From Planctomycetota bacterium (GTDB lineage: Bacteria > Planctomycetota > Phycisphaerae > Sedimentisphaerales > Anaerohalosphaeraceae), in the NCBI GenBank assembly GCA_019456225.1, contig VRUI01000007.1, positions 1-64,000 of the forward strand: a DNA stretch of 64,000 bases, written 5' to 3'. Below are positions 15,956-24,491 of the stretch, piece after piece. The notes beneath the pieces were generated by a model. It was given only the letters and a program-made list of their open reading frames with translations, was not told where the DNA came from and did no database searches. The position numbers were made by a program, and so were the translations under genes. Each line of letters starts with the position of its first letter. Position 1 is the first letter of the stretch.

Positions 15956-17371
15956 TCATGCTAAGAGTAGGACTAATGTCAGGTATATTATTACGCTTAT
16001 TGAGTCGTTTGCGGTCGTTACGAGTGGGCCAGCGCTTATTGCGGGGTCGATTTTCACCCTTCGGAACAAAAACGGCAGGAAAAGCCCCAATGTTGTCGCG
16101 ACCATAATCGCCGAAAACATCGCTGTACTGAATGCAATGACAATGGGGATGTGGTCGGCAAATTTTATCGGACCAGCGGATAGATCGCCGACCGCATGGG
16201 GATTCATGAGGTTTGGCAGGAATCCGCATATCATTCCCCCTATAATTCCGCAGGAGATCGCTACAAACAGGGCAACCCTGACTTCTCGCGCAAATACCTC
16301 GCTTAGCCTTGCCGCGGCGAGGTCTCCGGTTGCAAGGCCTGAAACGACGATCGCTGAAGTCTGGAGGCCGGCGTTTCCGCTGATAGCTGCGATCATTGGG
16401 GCAAAAGCGAAAGCTGTCGTGAATATATACAGGGTATCTGCCTGGTTAAAAATGTTCCTGAAGGTAAGCCCGGCGAAAGCGGTTACGGCGGTTCCGGCAA
16501 GGCATGGGAGCAGCCAGGTCATCCTTACTCTTGCCGCATGAATTATGGAGATGTTTTCCAGCTCGGCAGCGTCTGTACCGGCCATCGTGTAGATGTCCTC
16601 GGCGGCTTCTTCCTCGGCAACTTCGATGACGCGGTCTGCGGTGATCCTGCCGACGAGAACGCCGGAATCGTCGATTACGGGGACTACGATGAGGTCGTTC
16701 TTACTAAAGATATTCCTGACCTCTTCCTGGTCGGTATCTGTCCTGACATGTATTGTATCGGTGTCAATAAGCTGCTTTATCGAGGTGCTATCGTGCTTTC
16801 TTATGAGATCGCGAATACGAACATCGCCGAGCAATTTGCCGCTTGAGTTTACGACATACACGCTGAAGAAATCTTCATCAATCTCGGCATTCTGTATCTC
16901 ACGGATAGCTTCGGCTACTGTCGCGGCCTCGTTTACGCTAACAAGGATTGGGTCCATGATACCGCCTGCGGAGTCCTCCGAGTAGCTCATCAGGTCCTTG
17001 ATCTGGTCGGCGTCGGCTTCTGGCATGTGCTCGAGAACTTCTTCGCTGTCTTCGGCGGGGAGTTCCGATAATACGTCAGCAGCATCGTCTGGATTAAGCT
17101 CAGAGATGAGCTCTCTAAGCTCTTGATCCTCAAGAATATCAAAAAGCTCCGAACGGGTGGCCTCGTCTACTTTTTCGAGTACTTCAGCTGAAACTGATTT
17201 ATCAAGAATATCAAAAACTACCCTGCGTTCCTCATTCTCCAGAATCTCGATGATCTCGGAGATGTCACTGCTTCTCTTCTCTTCGAGAGCAGTTTTCAGT
17301 GCGTCGCGGTCTCCCTTATCGAGGAAATCTTCGACAATCTGACGTAAAAGATGTTTTTGTTCTTCAGCCAT
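15956..17371 (-). CDS. mgtE: MgtE magnesium transporter
   Basis: 471 residues. Order of domains: acidic superhelical MgtE_N (about 20-135), two CBS domains (about 140-265), a long connecting helix, and five membrane helices. Signature pieces are present: SAGGIMDP at the start of the CBS region, ISGNAGLQTSAIVVSGLATG in the channel, and DPAISAGPLVTTANDS in the last helices, which carries the pore Asp. Known: a dimeric Mg2+ channel gated by Mg2+ binding at the N and CBS domains. GGGA precedes the ATG. No M-box riboswitch could be recognised in the 290-bp leader. Single-gene unit. Confidence 0.95.
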   Translation of the reverse strand: MAEEQKHLLRQIVEDFLDKGDRDALKTALEEKRSSDISEIIEILENEERRVVFDILDKSVSAEVLEKVDEATRSELFDILEDQELRELISELNPDDAADVLSELPAEDSEEVLEHMPEADADQIKDLMSYSEDSAGGIMDPILVSVNEAATVAEAIREIQNAEIDEDFFSVYVVNSSGKLLGDVRIRDLIRKHDSTSIKQLIDTDTIHVRTDTDQEEVRNIFSKNDLIVVPVIDDSGVLVGRITADRVIEVAEEEAAEDIYTMAGTDAAELENISIIHAARVRMTWLLPCLAGTAVTAFAGLTFRNIFNQADTLYIFTTAFAFAPMIAAISGNAGLQTSAIVVSGLATGDLAAARLSEVFAREVRVALFVAISCGIIGGMICGFLPNLMNPHAVGDLSAGPIKFADHIPIVIAFSTAMFSAIMVATTLGLFLPFLFRRVKIDPAISAGPLVTTANDSISVIIYLTLVLLLA

Positions 17372-17631
17372 AAATCCCTTTATTTTTGACTGTATTAGTC
17401 GATTATTTTCTCTAGCTGGACTATATTTCTATATTTATAAGCATTTTTTGATAATTTACAAGTGTAATGCCTCCGTATTTTGGTTTGATGAGTAAAAATC
17501 TCTTTACTTTGTGATGTTTTTATTGTAGTATGGTAATGTATTCTCCGATTTACAGAGTGTTGTTGCGTGTTCGTATTGTTTTTGAACAAAAACGATTATC
17601 GGGCTGTATGGACTGTTTAGAGAGATAATAA
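17372..17631. other. Divergent intergenic region between mgtE and an exported protein gene
   Basis: AT-rich. For mgtE, TTGTAA and TATAAA with a 16-bp spacer can be read on the minus strand near 17430-17460. The plus side carries the promoter listed at 17632-17659. A 64-codon minus-strand frame here is not supported. Confidence 0.4.
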
Positions 17632-17659
17632 TTGAACTTTTAACTGATACAGATATATA
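17632..17659 (+). promoter_or_regulatory. Sigma-70-type promoter for the exported protein gene
   Basis: TTGAAC at 17632-17637, 16-bp spacer, TATATA at 17654-17659. Transcription would start near 17666, giving a leader of about 9 nt that contains AAGGGTG. Confidence 0.5.
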
Positions 17660-17674
17660 TTGAAGGGTGTTTCC

Positions 17675-18331
17675 ATGAAAACATCGGCTTTTTCAATAAT
17701 GATTGCGGTCTTAATCTGCGTATTTTCATCAAGTTTGTGCTGGGCATATCCAGAGCCGACTGTCGCAGGCGGAATTAATGACTGGAATATGGACGTTGAA
17801 TTCGGCAAACCTCAGCAGATCAGCGTTAAACTTCCCGGCGACGCCAAGGGCGCCCCCGGACGCCGATTCTGGTACGTGATCCTTTCAGTTAAAAACGACA
17901 CCGGCAGCGATGTTGATTATTACCCTTCGTGCGACCTGATGACAGATACGTTTAAGGTCACCCCGGCAGGTAAGGATGTTATGGGTGTTGTGTTTGAGAA
18001 GATCAAACTTGTTCAGAAGAGCCGGTTTCCTTTCCTTGAGAGGTTTGAACTGGTTGCCAATCGGATTCTTCAGGGCGAAGACAATGCTAAGGACATCGTT
18101 GTTATCTGGCCGGATTTTGACGATAAGGCCAAAAATGTCGATCTTTTCATCGGCGGTCTGAGCAATGAAACTGTCGCTATCGAGCACCCTACAAAGAAAG
18201 ATAAGGACGGCAAGGCGGTAAAGGTTTATCTTCAAAAAACGCTCCAGCTGAAATACACGATCGGCGGCGACAAGAAGTTCCGGAGCGAGTCAAAGCTGAA
18301 ATACAGATCAAAACGCTGGATAATGCGTTAA
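17675..18331 (+). CDS. Exported protein of unknown function
   Basis: 218 residues from the ATG at 17675 (AAGGGTG 5 nt upstream; the in-frame TTG at 17660 is less likely). A clear signal peptide (SIMIAVLICVFSSSLCWAYP) is followed by an all-beta mature domain (QQISVKLPGD, RRFWYVILSVKNDTGSDVDY, VDLFIGGLSNETVAIEHP, LQLKYTIGGDKK). The strand-rich pattern with DxxGSDVDYYP resembles an Ig-like or DUF-type periplasmic domain, but no named family is claimed. It ends in basic residues. It is followed by a 105-bp gap and the glycosyltransferase gene on the same strand. Confidence 0.6.
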   Translation: MKTSAFSIMIAVLICVFSSSLCWAYPEPTVAGGINDWNMDVEFGKPQQISVKLPGDAKGAPGRRFWYVILSVKNDTGSDVDYYPSCDLMTDTFKVTPAGKDVMGVVFEKIKLVQKSRFPFLERFELVANRILQGEDNAKDIVVIWPDFDDKAKNVDLFIGGLSNETVAIEHPTKKDKDGKAVKVYLQKTLQLKYTIGGDKKFRSESKLKYRSKRWIMR

Positions 18332-18436
18332 GGTACTGTTGAAATTCCTGCAGATGCAGATGACCCTTCGATTTACAGGAGTCGCAGATTTAATTGACGA
18401 GTGAGGCTGTATCTATAACTATAATGGAAGATAAAA

Positions 18437-19372
18437 ATGAATAGCGCCAAAGGTTTGTCTGTAATAATCCCGGTTTATAACGAACAAGATGGCAGCATTT
18501 GCGAAACTGTAAATAATATCAGCAAACTGCTTGAGGATAATCTGAACTGCGATTTTGAAATTATTGCAGTCAATGACGGTTCGACTGACCGAACAATGGA
18601 TATCCTTCAAGGTCTGCAAGCGTCTTTTCGGTTGATATCACATGAAAAGAATCGCGGTTATGGAGCCGCAATCAAAACAGGTATTCAACATGCTTTATAT
18701 GACACAATTGCTATCACCGATGCCGATGGCACTTATCCTAATCATTTAATGTACGATTTTTATTGCAAGCTGAAAGAGGAAAATCTCGACATGGTTGTCG
18801 CAAAAAGGCCATTCCGTGCCCTTCCTCGCAAGACCTGGCTTGCCAAGTTTATACTGAGTAAATTGGCTGATTATATTACCGGGCAAAAAATACCGGACAT
18901 CAATTCAGGGCTGCGTCTTTTTAAAAAGCGTTCGTTTATTCCTTTTATTCCGATAATTCCAAATGGTTTTTCTCTGACGACAACGATTACGCTGGGTATG
19001 TTTATGGGTGGTTATAAAGTTAAATATATCCCCATAGAATACGCTAAACGCAAAGGTAGTTCGAAAATTAAGCCTGTAAGAGATACCTTGAATTTTATTA
19101 ACCTTATAATGAAGATCGGACTGTATTTTGCGCCGTTAAAAGTTTTCATGCCTGTTGCAATTTTCCTGTTTCTTATGGGTGTTACATGGGCGATTGTCAG
19201 TTGGCTCCTTGGAAGATTGGCAGATGTATCTTCTCTCGTAATTATTATGTCTTCATTCCAATTGGGCGCAATGGCGATTTTAGCCGAGCTTATTAACCAT
19301 AGAACTCCTAATTATTATAAAAAACAGGCCGATGCAGATGAAAGTCGTATTGATCAATCCCCCCTCAACTAA
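18437..19372 (+). CDS. Family 2 glycosyltransferase, polyprenyl-phosphate sugar type
   Basis: 311 residues. GT-A fold with VIIPVYNE (9-16), AVNDGSTD (44-51) and ITDADGTYP (93-101, DAD metal site), then INSGLRLFKK, as in dolichyl- or undecaprenyl-phosphate sugar transferases. Two membrane helices near the C-terminus (about 235-258, 264-290) anchor it. Known: these enzymes move a sugar from a nucleotide onto a lipid phosphate on the cytoplasmic side. GGAAGA precedes the ATG. The 3' end overlaps the next gene by about 35-41 nt in another frame, so translation is likely coupled. Confidence 0.88.
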   Translation: MNSAKGLSVIIPVYNEQDGSICETVNNISKLLEDNLNCDFEIIAVNDGSTDRTMDILQGLQASFRLISHEKNRGYGAAIKTGIQHALYDTIAITDADGTYPNHLMYDFYCKLKEENLDMVVAKRPFRALPRKTWLAKFILSKLADYITGQKIPDINSGLRLFKKRSFIPFIPIIPNGFSLTTTITLGMFMGGYKVKYIPIEYAKRKGSSKIKPVRDTLNFINLIMKIGLYFAPLKVFMPVAIFLFLMGVTWAIVSWLLGRLADVSSLVIIMSSFQLGAMAILAELINHRTPNYYKKQADADESRIDQSPLN

Positions 19373-20753
19373 TGAGATTATGGGCAATAATCCTTCTATC
19401 ATCGAATCTTCTAGGGGTTGTAATCCCCCGCTCGGGATTTTGTTTTTAGCGGGTTACCTTCTTGAGAACACCGATCATGAAGTGTCTGTTATCGATTGTC
19501 AGGTTGAGGCACTTGATTATTCCAAATTAGCTTTGCGATTACAGGCCTTAGAATTTGATGTTGCAGGCGTTACGGCTATGACTTTTACATTGCTTGATGT
19601 AATAGATACTATTAAAACTGTTCGTCAGGTTAATGCCGGCGCAAAGATAGTACTTGGCGGTCCCCACGTAAATTTATTTCCAGAAGAGTCTATAGCTTTG
19701 GATGATGTCGACTACCTGGTTTTAGGCGAAGGGGAGATCGCCTTTTCAAAACTGCTGGACGCGATGCAAAACAATAGTTCAGTTGAAGGAATAAAAGGCA
19801 TTGTGACATATAAAGACGATGAGATCATCAATAACGGTCCTTCTGAGATGATCGAAGATCTTGATAAATTAGCTTTTCCTGCCAGGCAACTGGTTCCCTA
19901 CGAAAAATATTCATCCCTGCTGGCAAAACGAATGCCGATCACCACTATGTTTACAAGCCGGGGTTGTCCCTTTAAATGTTCATTTTGCAATCGCCCCCAT
20001 CTTGGAAAAAAGTTCCGTGCCCATAGTGCTGGAAGAGTGATCGAAGAATTTCAGAATTGCCTGGATCTTGGCATTCATGAGTTTCTTATTTATGACGATA
20101 CATTTACGGTTAACAAGCAGCGGGTCAAGGATGTTTGCAGAATTGCTATTGAGAACAAACTCGACATCGGTTTCGATATCAGGGCAAGGGTTGACACAAT
20201 AGACGAAGAAATGCTGATACTGTTGAAAAAGGCCGGCTGTAGAGGAATACACTATGGGATAGAAGCCGGAACAGAAAAAATACTTAAGGTTCTAAACAAA
20301 GGCATCTCTCTTGACAGGGCTAAGGAGGTCTTTGATCTGACTAAAAAGTATAAAATGCAAACGCTCGCATATTTCATGATCGGAGCCCCTACTGAGACGA
20401 TTGACGACATCAACGAGACTTTCAGGGTTGCTCGCTGGTTGAAACCGGATTTCCTGCACATGACAATCTTAACGCCTTTCCCGGGAACTCCCATATATTT
20501 AGACGGGCTGGCCAGCGGGGCAATCAAAACCGATTATTGGCGTGAATTTTCAAAAAATCCGACAAAAGAATTTGCGCCGCCGTTCATCGATGAAAACTTT
20601 TCAAAGCAAGAGCTGCAGGAATTGATTGTCAAGGGCTATAAAATGTTTTATATGCGGCCTTCGTATATTATTAAGAAAATATTTTCTGTCAGTTCCTGGG
20701 GGGAATTTAAACGCAAGTCAAAAGCCGGATTGAAAGTTTTTACCATGAAATGA
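19332..20753 (+). CDS. B12-binding-type radical SAM protein
   Basis: 473 residues (or 471 from the ATG at 19338). The N-terminal Rossmann half (VVLINPPST; GGPHVNLFPEE; DYLVLGEGE) is the cobalamin-binding-type domain, although the base-off DxHxxG motif is not seen. CPFKCSFC (Cys about 212, 216, 219) binds the 4Fe-4S cluster, followed by GIEAGTEKILKVLNKG and the usual LTPFPGTP. Known: many members methylate or rearrange lipids, glycans or antibiotics. The place between a glycosyltransferase and a methyltransferase suggests a cell-surface lipid or glycan target (inference). It starts inside the 3' end of the glycosyltransferase gene. Confidence 0.88.
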   Translation: MQMKVVLINPPSTNEIMGNNPSIIESSRGCNPPLGILFLAGYLLENTDHEVSVIDCQVEALDYSKLALRLQALEFDVAGVTAMTFTLLDVIDTIKTVRQVNAGAKIVLGGPHVNLFPEESIALDDVDYLVLGEGEIAFSKLLDAMQNNSSVEGIKGIVTYKDDEIINNGPSEMIEDLDKLAFPARQLVPYEKYSSLLAKRMPITTMFTSRGCPFKCSFCNRPHLGKKFRAHSAGRVIEEFQNCLDLGIHEFLIYDDTFTVNKQRVKDVCRIAIENKLDIGFDIRARVDTIDEEMLILLKKAGCRGIHYGIEAGTEKILKVLNKGISLDRAKEVFDLTKKYKMQTLAYFMIGAPTETIDDINETFRVARWLKPDFLHMTILTPFPGTPIYLDGLASGAIKTDYWREFSKNPTKEFAPPFIDENFSKQELQELIVKGYKMFYMRPSYIIKKIFSVSSWGEFKRKSKAGLKVFTMK

Positions 20754-20776
20754 TATTTGGTTGAGAGAATTCTAAA

Positions 20777-21490
20777 GTGAAATCAGGTACCCTTGGCACC
20801 GAGTATGCAGATAAACGAAGCAGTAATAAAGCGATTTCGTTTCGTTATAAGCTCCGCGCATTTTATGCCGCACAGATGATAAAAAAATATCTGTCTTCGG
20901 ATAATTTGAAGATATTGGATTTTGGTTGCGCTGAAGGCAAAACTTTGTTATATATGGATCGGATGCTTGAAAACTGTTCTTTTACAGGGTTGGAGTATTC
21001 AGCCGATTTACTTGAAATGGCCTCTGAAATGCCCGGCAATATCACTCTCCAGCAGGGGGATATATTAAATTTACCCGAGAAATTCAGCCGGCAGGAATAC
21101 GACGTTGTCACGGCGATGGCCTTTTTCGAGCATCTTCAGGACCCTTCATCAGCCCTGAAAAAGGCTCACCAGGCTTTATCTGAAAAAGGCCTTCTCGTTG
21201 TGACGTTTCCGAATCCGACATGGGATCACATAGCTGAAAAGACTCACCTGCTTAAGGGAGGTGACCATCTGACTGATCTGAACAAAAAAAGTTTTATTGA
21301 AATGCTCTCGGATAATGGGTTTGAATTATTAGAGTATGCGAAATTCATGTGGGTATTTGTTGCGGTCATTCCTTATTTGAAAATTTCAGTGCATGAAAAA
21401 TTTGCCTATATGGTAGATAAGTGTCTTAGCAATATCCCGGTTATTAATATGTTTATGGTCAACCAGTTATTTGTAGCAAGAAAAGTTTAG
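20777..21490 (+). CDS. Class I SAM-dependent methyltransferase
   Basis: 237 residues from a GTG at 20777 with a weak GAGAG before it. KILDFGCAEGK is motif I, GLEYSADLLE motif II, YDVVTAMAFFEHLQDP the post-motif, and GLLVVTFPNP completes the fold. A C-terminal hydrophobic stretch (WVFVAVIPYLKI) may contact the membrane. Third gene in the plus-strand run with the glycosyltransferase and radical SAM genes (23-bp gap). Substrate unknown; surface polysaccharide or quinone-type modification are both possible. Confidence 0.85.
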   Translation: MKSGTLGTEYADKRSSNKAISFRYKLRAFYAAQMIKKYLSSDNLKILDFGCAEGKTLLYMDRMLENCSFTGLEYSADLLEMASEMPGNITLQQGDILNLPEKFSRQEYDVVTAMAFFEHLQDPSSALKKAHQALSEKGLLVVTFPNPTWDHIAEKTHLLKGGDHLTDLNKKSFIEMLSDNGFELLEYAKFMWVFVAVIPYLKISVHEKFAYMVDKCLSNIPVINMFMVNQLFVARKV

Positions 21491-21523
21491 TGAAGTTCTC
21501 TAATAAAGCAACTTGATGGTAGC

Positions 21524-22204
21524 CTAAATATTTTTGCTGCAAATCATTATATTGTAAAATGCCAGAGGGTATGCTCCGTCTATTAATTTGAAAATCCATA
21601 ATAAACTTTTCGGAGTCTTATTTGGTAAGATTGATCCCATTGACTGGATATGTAATGGTTTTAAGCCGCTTTGTGATGCGAGTTTTTTTAGATAGTTCGG
21701 ACTGAATTTTAGAGTTCCTCGTTCAACCGATTTTATTAATCCAAAAGCAAACATCAAAGGGTTATTTCGATTTGGTTCGGAAATGACAATATATTTTGAT
21801 GAAACCCGTTTCATCTCCAGTATCGGAACAAGAGGGTTGGCGATATGGTGAAGTAAATTAGAACAAAACACCAAATCAAAACTGTTATCATCAAAAGACA
21901 TGTTACAGGCATCACCGCATATTTTAGTGCAATCCACCGGATTCAATTCCAGCATTTTTTCTGAAAAATCCATGGCAGTACAATTTGCCCAACGTGACAA
22001 AGGCCTTGTAAAAAAGCCGTTACCACATCCAACATCCAGGATTGTTTTTATTTTGTCATCTTCAGGTGATTTTTCTATATAATCCCGAATCAATTTAATT
22101 TTAGGTTCAGCAAATGCTGACACAATCGGATGATCCGGGCTACGCCGTTTTTTTGTCTTATTCCAAAATCTTTTTTGTCTATGCTGGTTTGTTTCATTAA
22201 TCAT
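21524..22204 (-). CDS. Class I SAM-dependent methyltransferase
   Basis: 226 residues. ILDVGCGNGFFTRPL (motif I), AMDFSEKMLELN (motif II) and DDNSFDLVFCSNLLHHI mark a UbiE/MenG-like methyltransferase fold. The N-terminus is basic (RQKRFWNKTKKRR). GGGA lies upstream of the ATG. It follows the polytopic membrane gene by 20 bp on the same strand and converges with the other methyltransferase. Substrate not inferable. Confidence 0.85.
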   Translation of the reverse strand: MINETNQHRQKRFWNKTKKRRSPDHPIVSAFAEPKIKLIRDYIEKSPEDDKIKTILDVGCGNGFFTRPLSRWANCTAMDFSEKMLELNPVDCTKICGDACNMSFDDNSFDLVFCSNLLHHIANPLVPILEMKRVSSKYIVISEPNRNNPLMFAFGLIKSVERGTLKFSPNYLKKLASQSGLKPLHIQSMGSILPNKTPKSLLWIFKLIDGAYPLAFYNIMICSKNI

Positions 22205-22224
22205 ATGACTATTCCCGTAAGATA

Positions 22225-24144
22225 CTACAAGCCGTTAGCTTTTTGTTGGAGATCGATGATGCAAATATCTCCGTCGTCGTAGATTAATTTTCTTGTTTTC
22301 ATAAGCTCTGCCAGGTTGTCCTGGAAGTCAAAAGTTTTTTTTGCGGTAACATTAATCCACGATTCGGCAGGACGCTGGAGTCGATGACCGAAGGTTTTTT
22401 TAGAAAAACCGGCTTCGTTTGCGTAGGAATACGCAATGTATCGAATAGAATTTAAGGTAAAATAGTCAGCTACAGCTTGGGGTTGTATTCCTAGAGGCAG
22501 GCCCGGCGGCAGGCTGATATCTCCCGGCCAATCAGAAACATAGACGGTGTTGCGTTGAAAATCCAGCAAAAAGGGTTTTTGTAGTCTTGCCAGGATCACC
22601 TCCGATTCCGGGACAGCGTTTTGTGCCTGACGATATCGCTTTTTCTCATCGGGCCCGGCAGCGCGAGTTCCGCTTAATAGACTTATCGCACGGCTGCTCA
22701 GAGAAGCCGTAACAGAATAGCACCCATTGCCGGTTACGCTTAAAAAAAGCCCCGCGGCAATAAAAAGCATAATGCAATTTCTGTCAAGTAAACGCGTTTC
22801 TTTACAAAGCGCAGAACGTGTCAATTCTGCCAAAAGTACGATAATTGCCATAGTTAAAAAAGCAAGGGAATGTCGAAATACCATGTAACCGCTTGCATAA
22901 GTCAACAGAACAATGCCTGAGATTACAGTTATGATAACCGAAAGCAATAAAGGCTGGGCGAAGGCTTTTTTTCTGCTGAGGTAGAGACAAAAACCGGCAA
23001 GGACCAAAAAAGTAAAAACATAAGTACTTGAAACCAGTCGCATGGTAAACCAGAATATTTTTTTCACGCTCCACGGATCGGAATGGAATGAGAAAGTGCC
23101 ATAAGCCGAAGCGTGATATCCCTTTCCGAGGATCGGATAAAAAGCGGTGCCGCATGATTTGTACATCGACACCATCCACGGAGAAAGCATGATTATTACG
23201 AAAAAGCCAACCAGGCAAAGTTCAACAAAAATGCCGGTCTGAAATTTGCCCGATCTTATAGTTCGTAAAAGATAACCCGCACAAACAAAAATCGCCGCAA
23301 AAGGAATAGTATCGGATTTTAACGCACAAATTGCCGATGCTGTGAGAGCAACGATTATCGCGTTTTTAAGGTGTTTTCCTGATGTGAGCAAGGGCCCGTC
23401 AATGAGCCTGAATAAGGACAAAAACAAAGCGATCGGCAATATAACGCCTGCAGTGTTGACGACATATACAGACAGAGGCATGGTCAGAAAAATAGCAATA
23501 AGAAAGAGCCTGCTTGAAAGGGAGCTTAATTTTTCTTTGTAGGAAGCCAACAACACCACAACGAGCAATACGCCAATACCCCGATCCATAGAATTGATAA
23601 ATTCGATGGGAAAAACACTCACAATTAGTGTCTGAAGAAAGCTCATGCCGCCAAATGATGAAAGCATTTGACGATCGTTGAACGGGTCTGCTCCAAGCGT
23701 ATGCGACTGGATCATCTTCATCGGATGAACAAGATAGGCATGGTAATCATCGTGCCCGTTAAAGTTGTATGCATAAATAGAATAGGTATAATTGAAGAAT
23801 AATAAAAATAACACAACCATGACACCCTTAATCAGGTATTTGCTGTCTTTTGATTTTAAAGCTTGAAGTTGATGTATGGTTTGTTTTTTTTCCTTAAATG
23901 TATCAATGAAGAACAGGAGCAAGCCCATGCCGACAAGAAAGAATAATAATTCCTTGTAAATCAAGCCGTAAAGATTCAGGATGCCTCCGCCTAATATGAA
24001 AAGACTAACACCCCAGCAGGCTTTATGGCCTGCATCAATAATCTGTTTTCCGAAAACAATACGTCCAACAAGCCCACCCCACCCAATGAACGAAGCGAAG
24101 ATTATTAGAGTCCAGAACCAACATAAAATACAAGCGAATATCAT
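22225..24144 (-). CDS. Polytopic membrane protein, GT-C glycosyltransferase-like
   Basis: 639 residues with about 12-14 membrane helices in the first 500 and a soluble C-terminal part (about 510-639). After the third to fourth helix comes a loop with NGHDDYHAY and then HPMKM, an acidic first-loop motif of the sort GT-C enzymes use for catalysis. Length and layout resemble LIC_10190-type or oligosaccharyl/mannosyl transferase-like proteins. Inferred: transfer of lipid-linked sugars on the outer face of the membrane. Operon with the methyltransferase. No signal for export beyond the membrane helices. Confidence 0.6.
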   Translation of the reverse strand: MIFACILCWFWTLIIFASFIGWGGLVGRIVFGKQIIDAGHKACWGVSLFILGGGILNLYGLIYKELLFFLVGMGLLLFFIDTFKEKKQTIHQLQALKSKDSKYLIKGVMVVLFLLFFNYTYSIYAYNFNGHDDYHAYLVHPMKMIQSHTLGADPFNDRQMLSSFGGMSFLQTLIVSVFPIEFINSMDRGIGVLLVVVLLASYKEKLSSLSSRLFLIAIFLTMPLSVYVVNTAGVILPIALFLSLFRLIDGPLLTSGKHLKNAIIVALTASAICALKSDTIPFAAIFVCAGYLLRTIRSGKFQTGIFVELCLVGFFVIIMLSPWMVSMYKSCGTAFYPILGKGYHASAYGTFSFHSDPWSVKKIFWFTMRLVSSTYVFTFLVLAGFCLYLSRKKAFAQPLLLSVIITVISGIVLLTYASGYMVFRHSLAFLTMAIIVLLAELTRSALCKETRLLDRNCIMLFIAAGLFLSVTGNGCYSVTASLSSRAISLLSGTRAAGPDEKKRYRQAQNAVPESEVILARLQKPFLLDFQRNTVYVSDWPGDISLPPGLPLGIQPQAVADYFTLNSIRYIAYSYANEAGFSKKTFGHRLQRPAESWINVTAKKTFDFQDNLAELMKTRKLIYDDGDICIIDLQQKANGL

Positions 24145-24476
24145 CCAACTTTCTCAAAATAAGTAGCTAATTGTGCTGTTAATGTGCCAGTGCCGCTGCA
24201 AATCAATGGGTTTTGTCCGGCATAAACGGCCGAGCATAAGTGTACCCACTATCACCTATGTAGCCGATACCGCCTCAGTTGTCAATAATTAACTCAAACT
24301 GACCGTTTGAGAATGAAAAATGAAGAATGAAGAACAAGGTTTCGGCCTGACGGCCGAGGCATTTTTATTGAAAAACAGGTTTCACGTAAGTGTTTTTATT
24401 GCAGTGACTTAGGGCAAGGCCCCGGCCATTTCCGGTCAGTTTGAGAAATTAATTCTTTTCCGGTCAGTTTGAGTAA
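24145..24476. repeat. Intergenic region made mostly of repeat elements
   Basis: No gene. It contains the composite element at 24293-24368 and most of the 28-bp tandem repeat that starts at 24430, both listed separately. Confidence 0.6.
24293..24368 (+). repeat. Composite element: palindrome, word repeats, hairpin, GGCATTTTT
   Basis: CTCAAAC-TGACC-GTTTGAG (24293-24311), word array gaatgaaaaatgaagaatg (24311-24335), hairpin TCGGCC-TGAC-GGCCGA (24342-24357), then GGCATTTTTATTG. The same order of parts occurs at 62682-62775, including the CTCAAACTGACC palindrome. Stem bases differ between copies but pairing is perfect in each. Confidence 0.7.
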
Positions 24477-24491
24477 TTAATTCTTTTCCGG
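24430..24491. repeat. 28-bp tandem repeat, 2.2 copies
   Basis: TTCCGG recurs at 24430, 24458 and 24486. The unit is TTCCGGTCAGTTTGAG, one variable base (A or T), then AATTAATTCTT. It overlaps the stop codon and the last codons of the membrane glycosyltransferase gene (24477). GGTCAGTTTGAG is the arm of the palindrome in the composite elements, so this is a tandem relative of them. Confidence 0.75.

Noticed and set aside
17372-17600. M-box riboswitch before mgtE
   Set aside because: Looked for the conserved core and long stems on the minus strand; not found.
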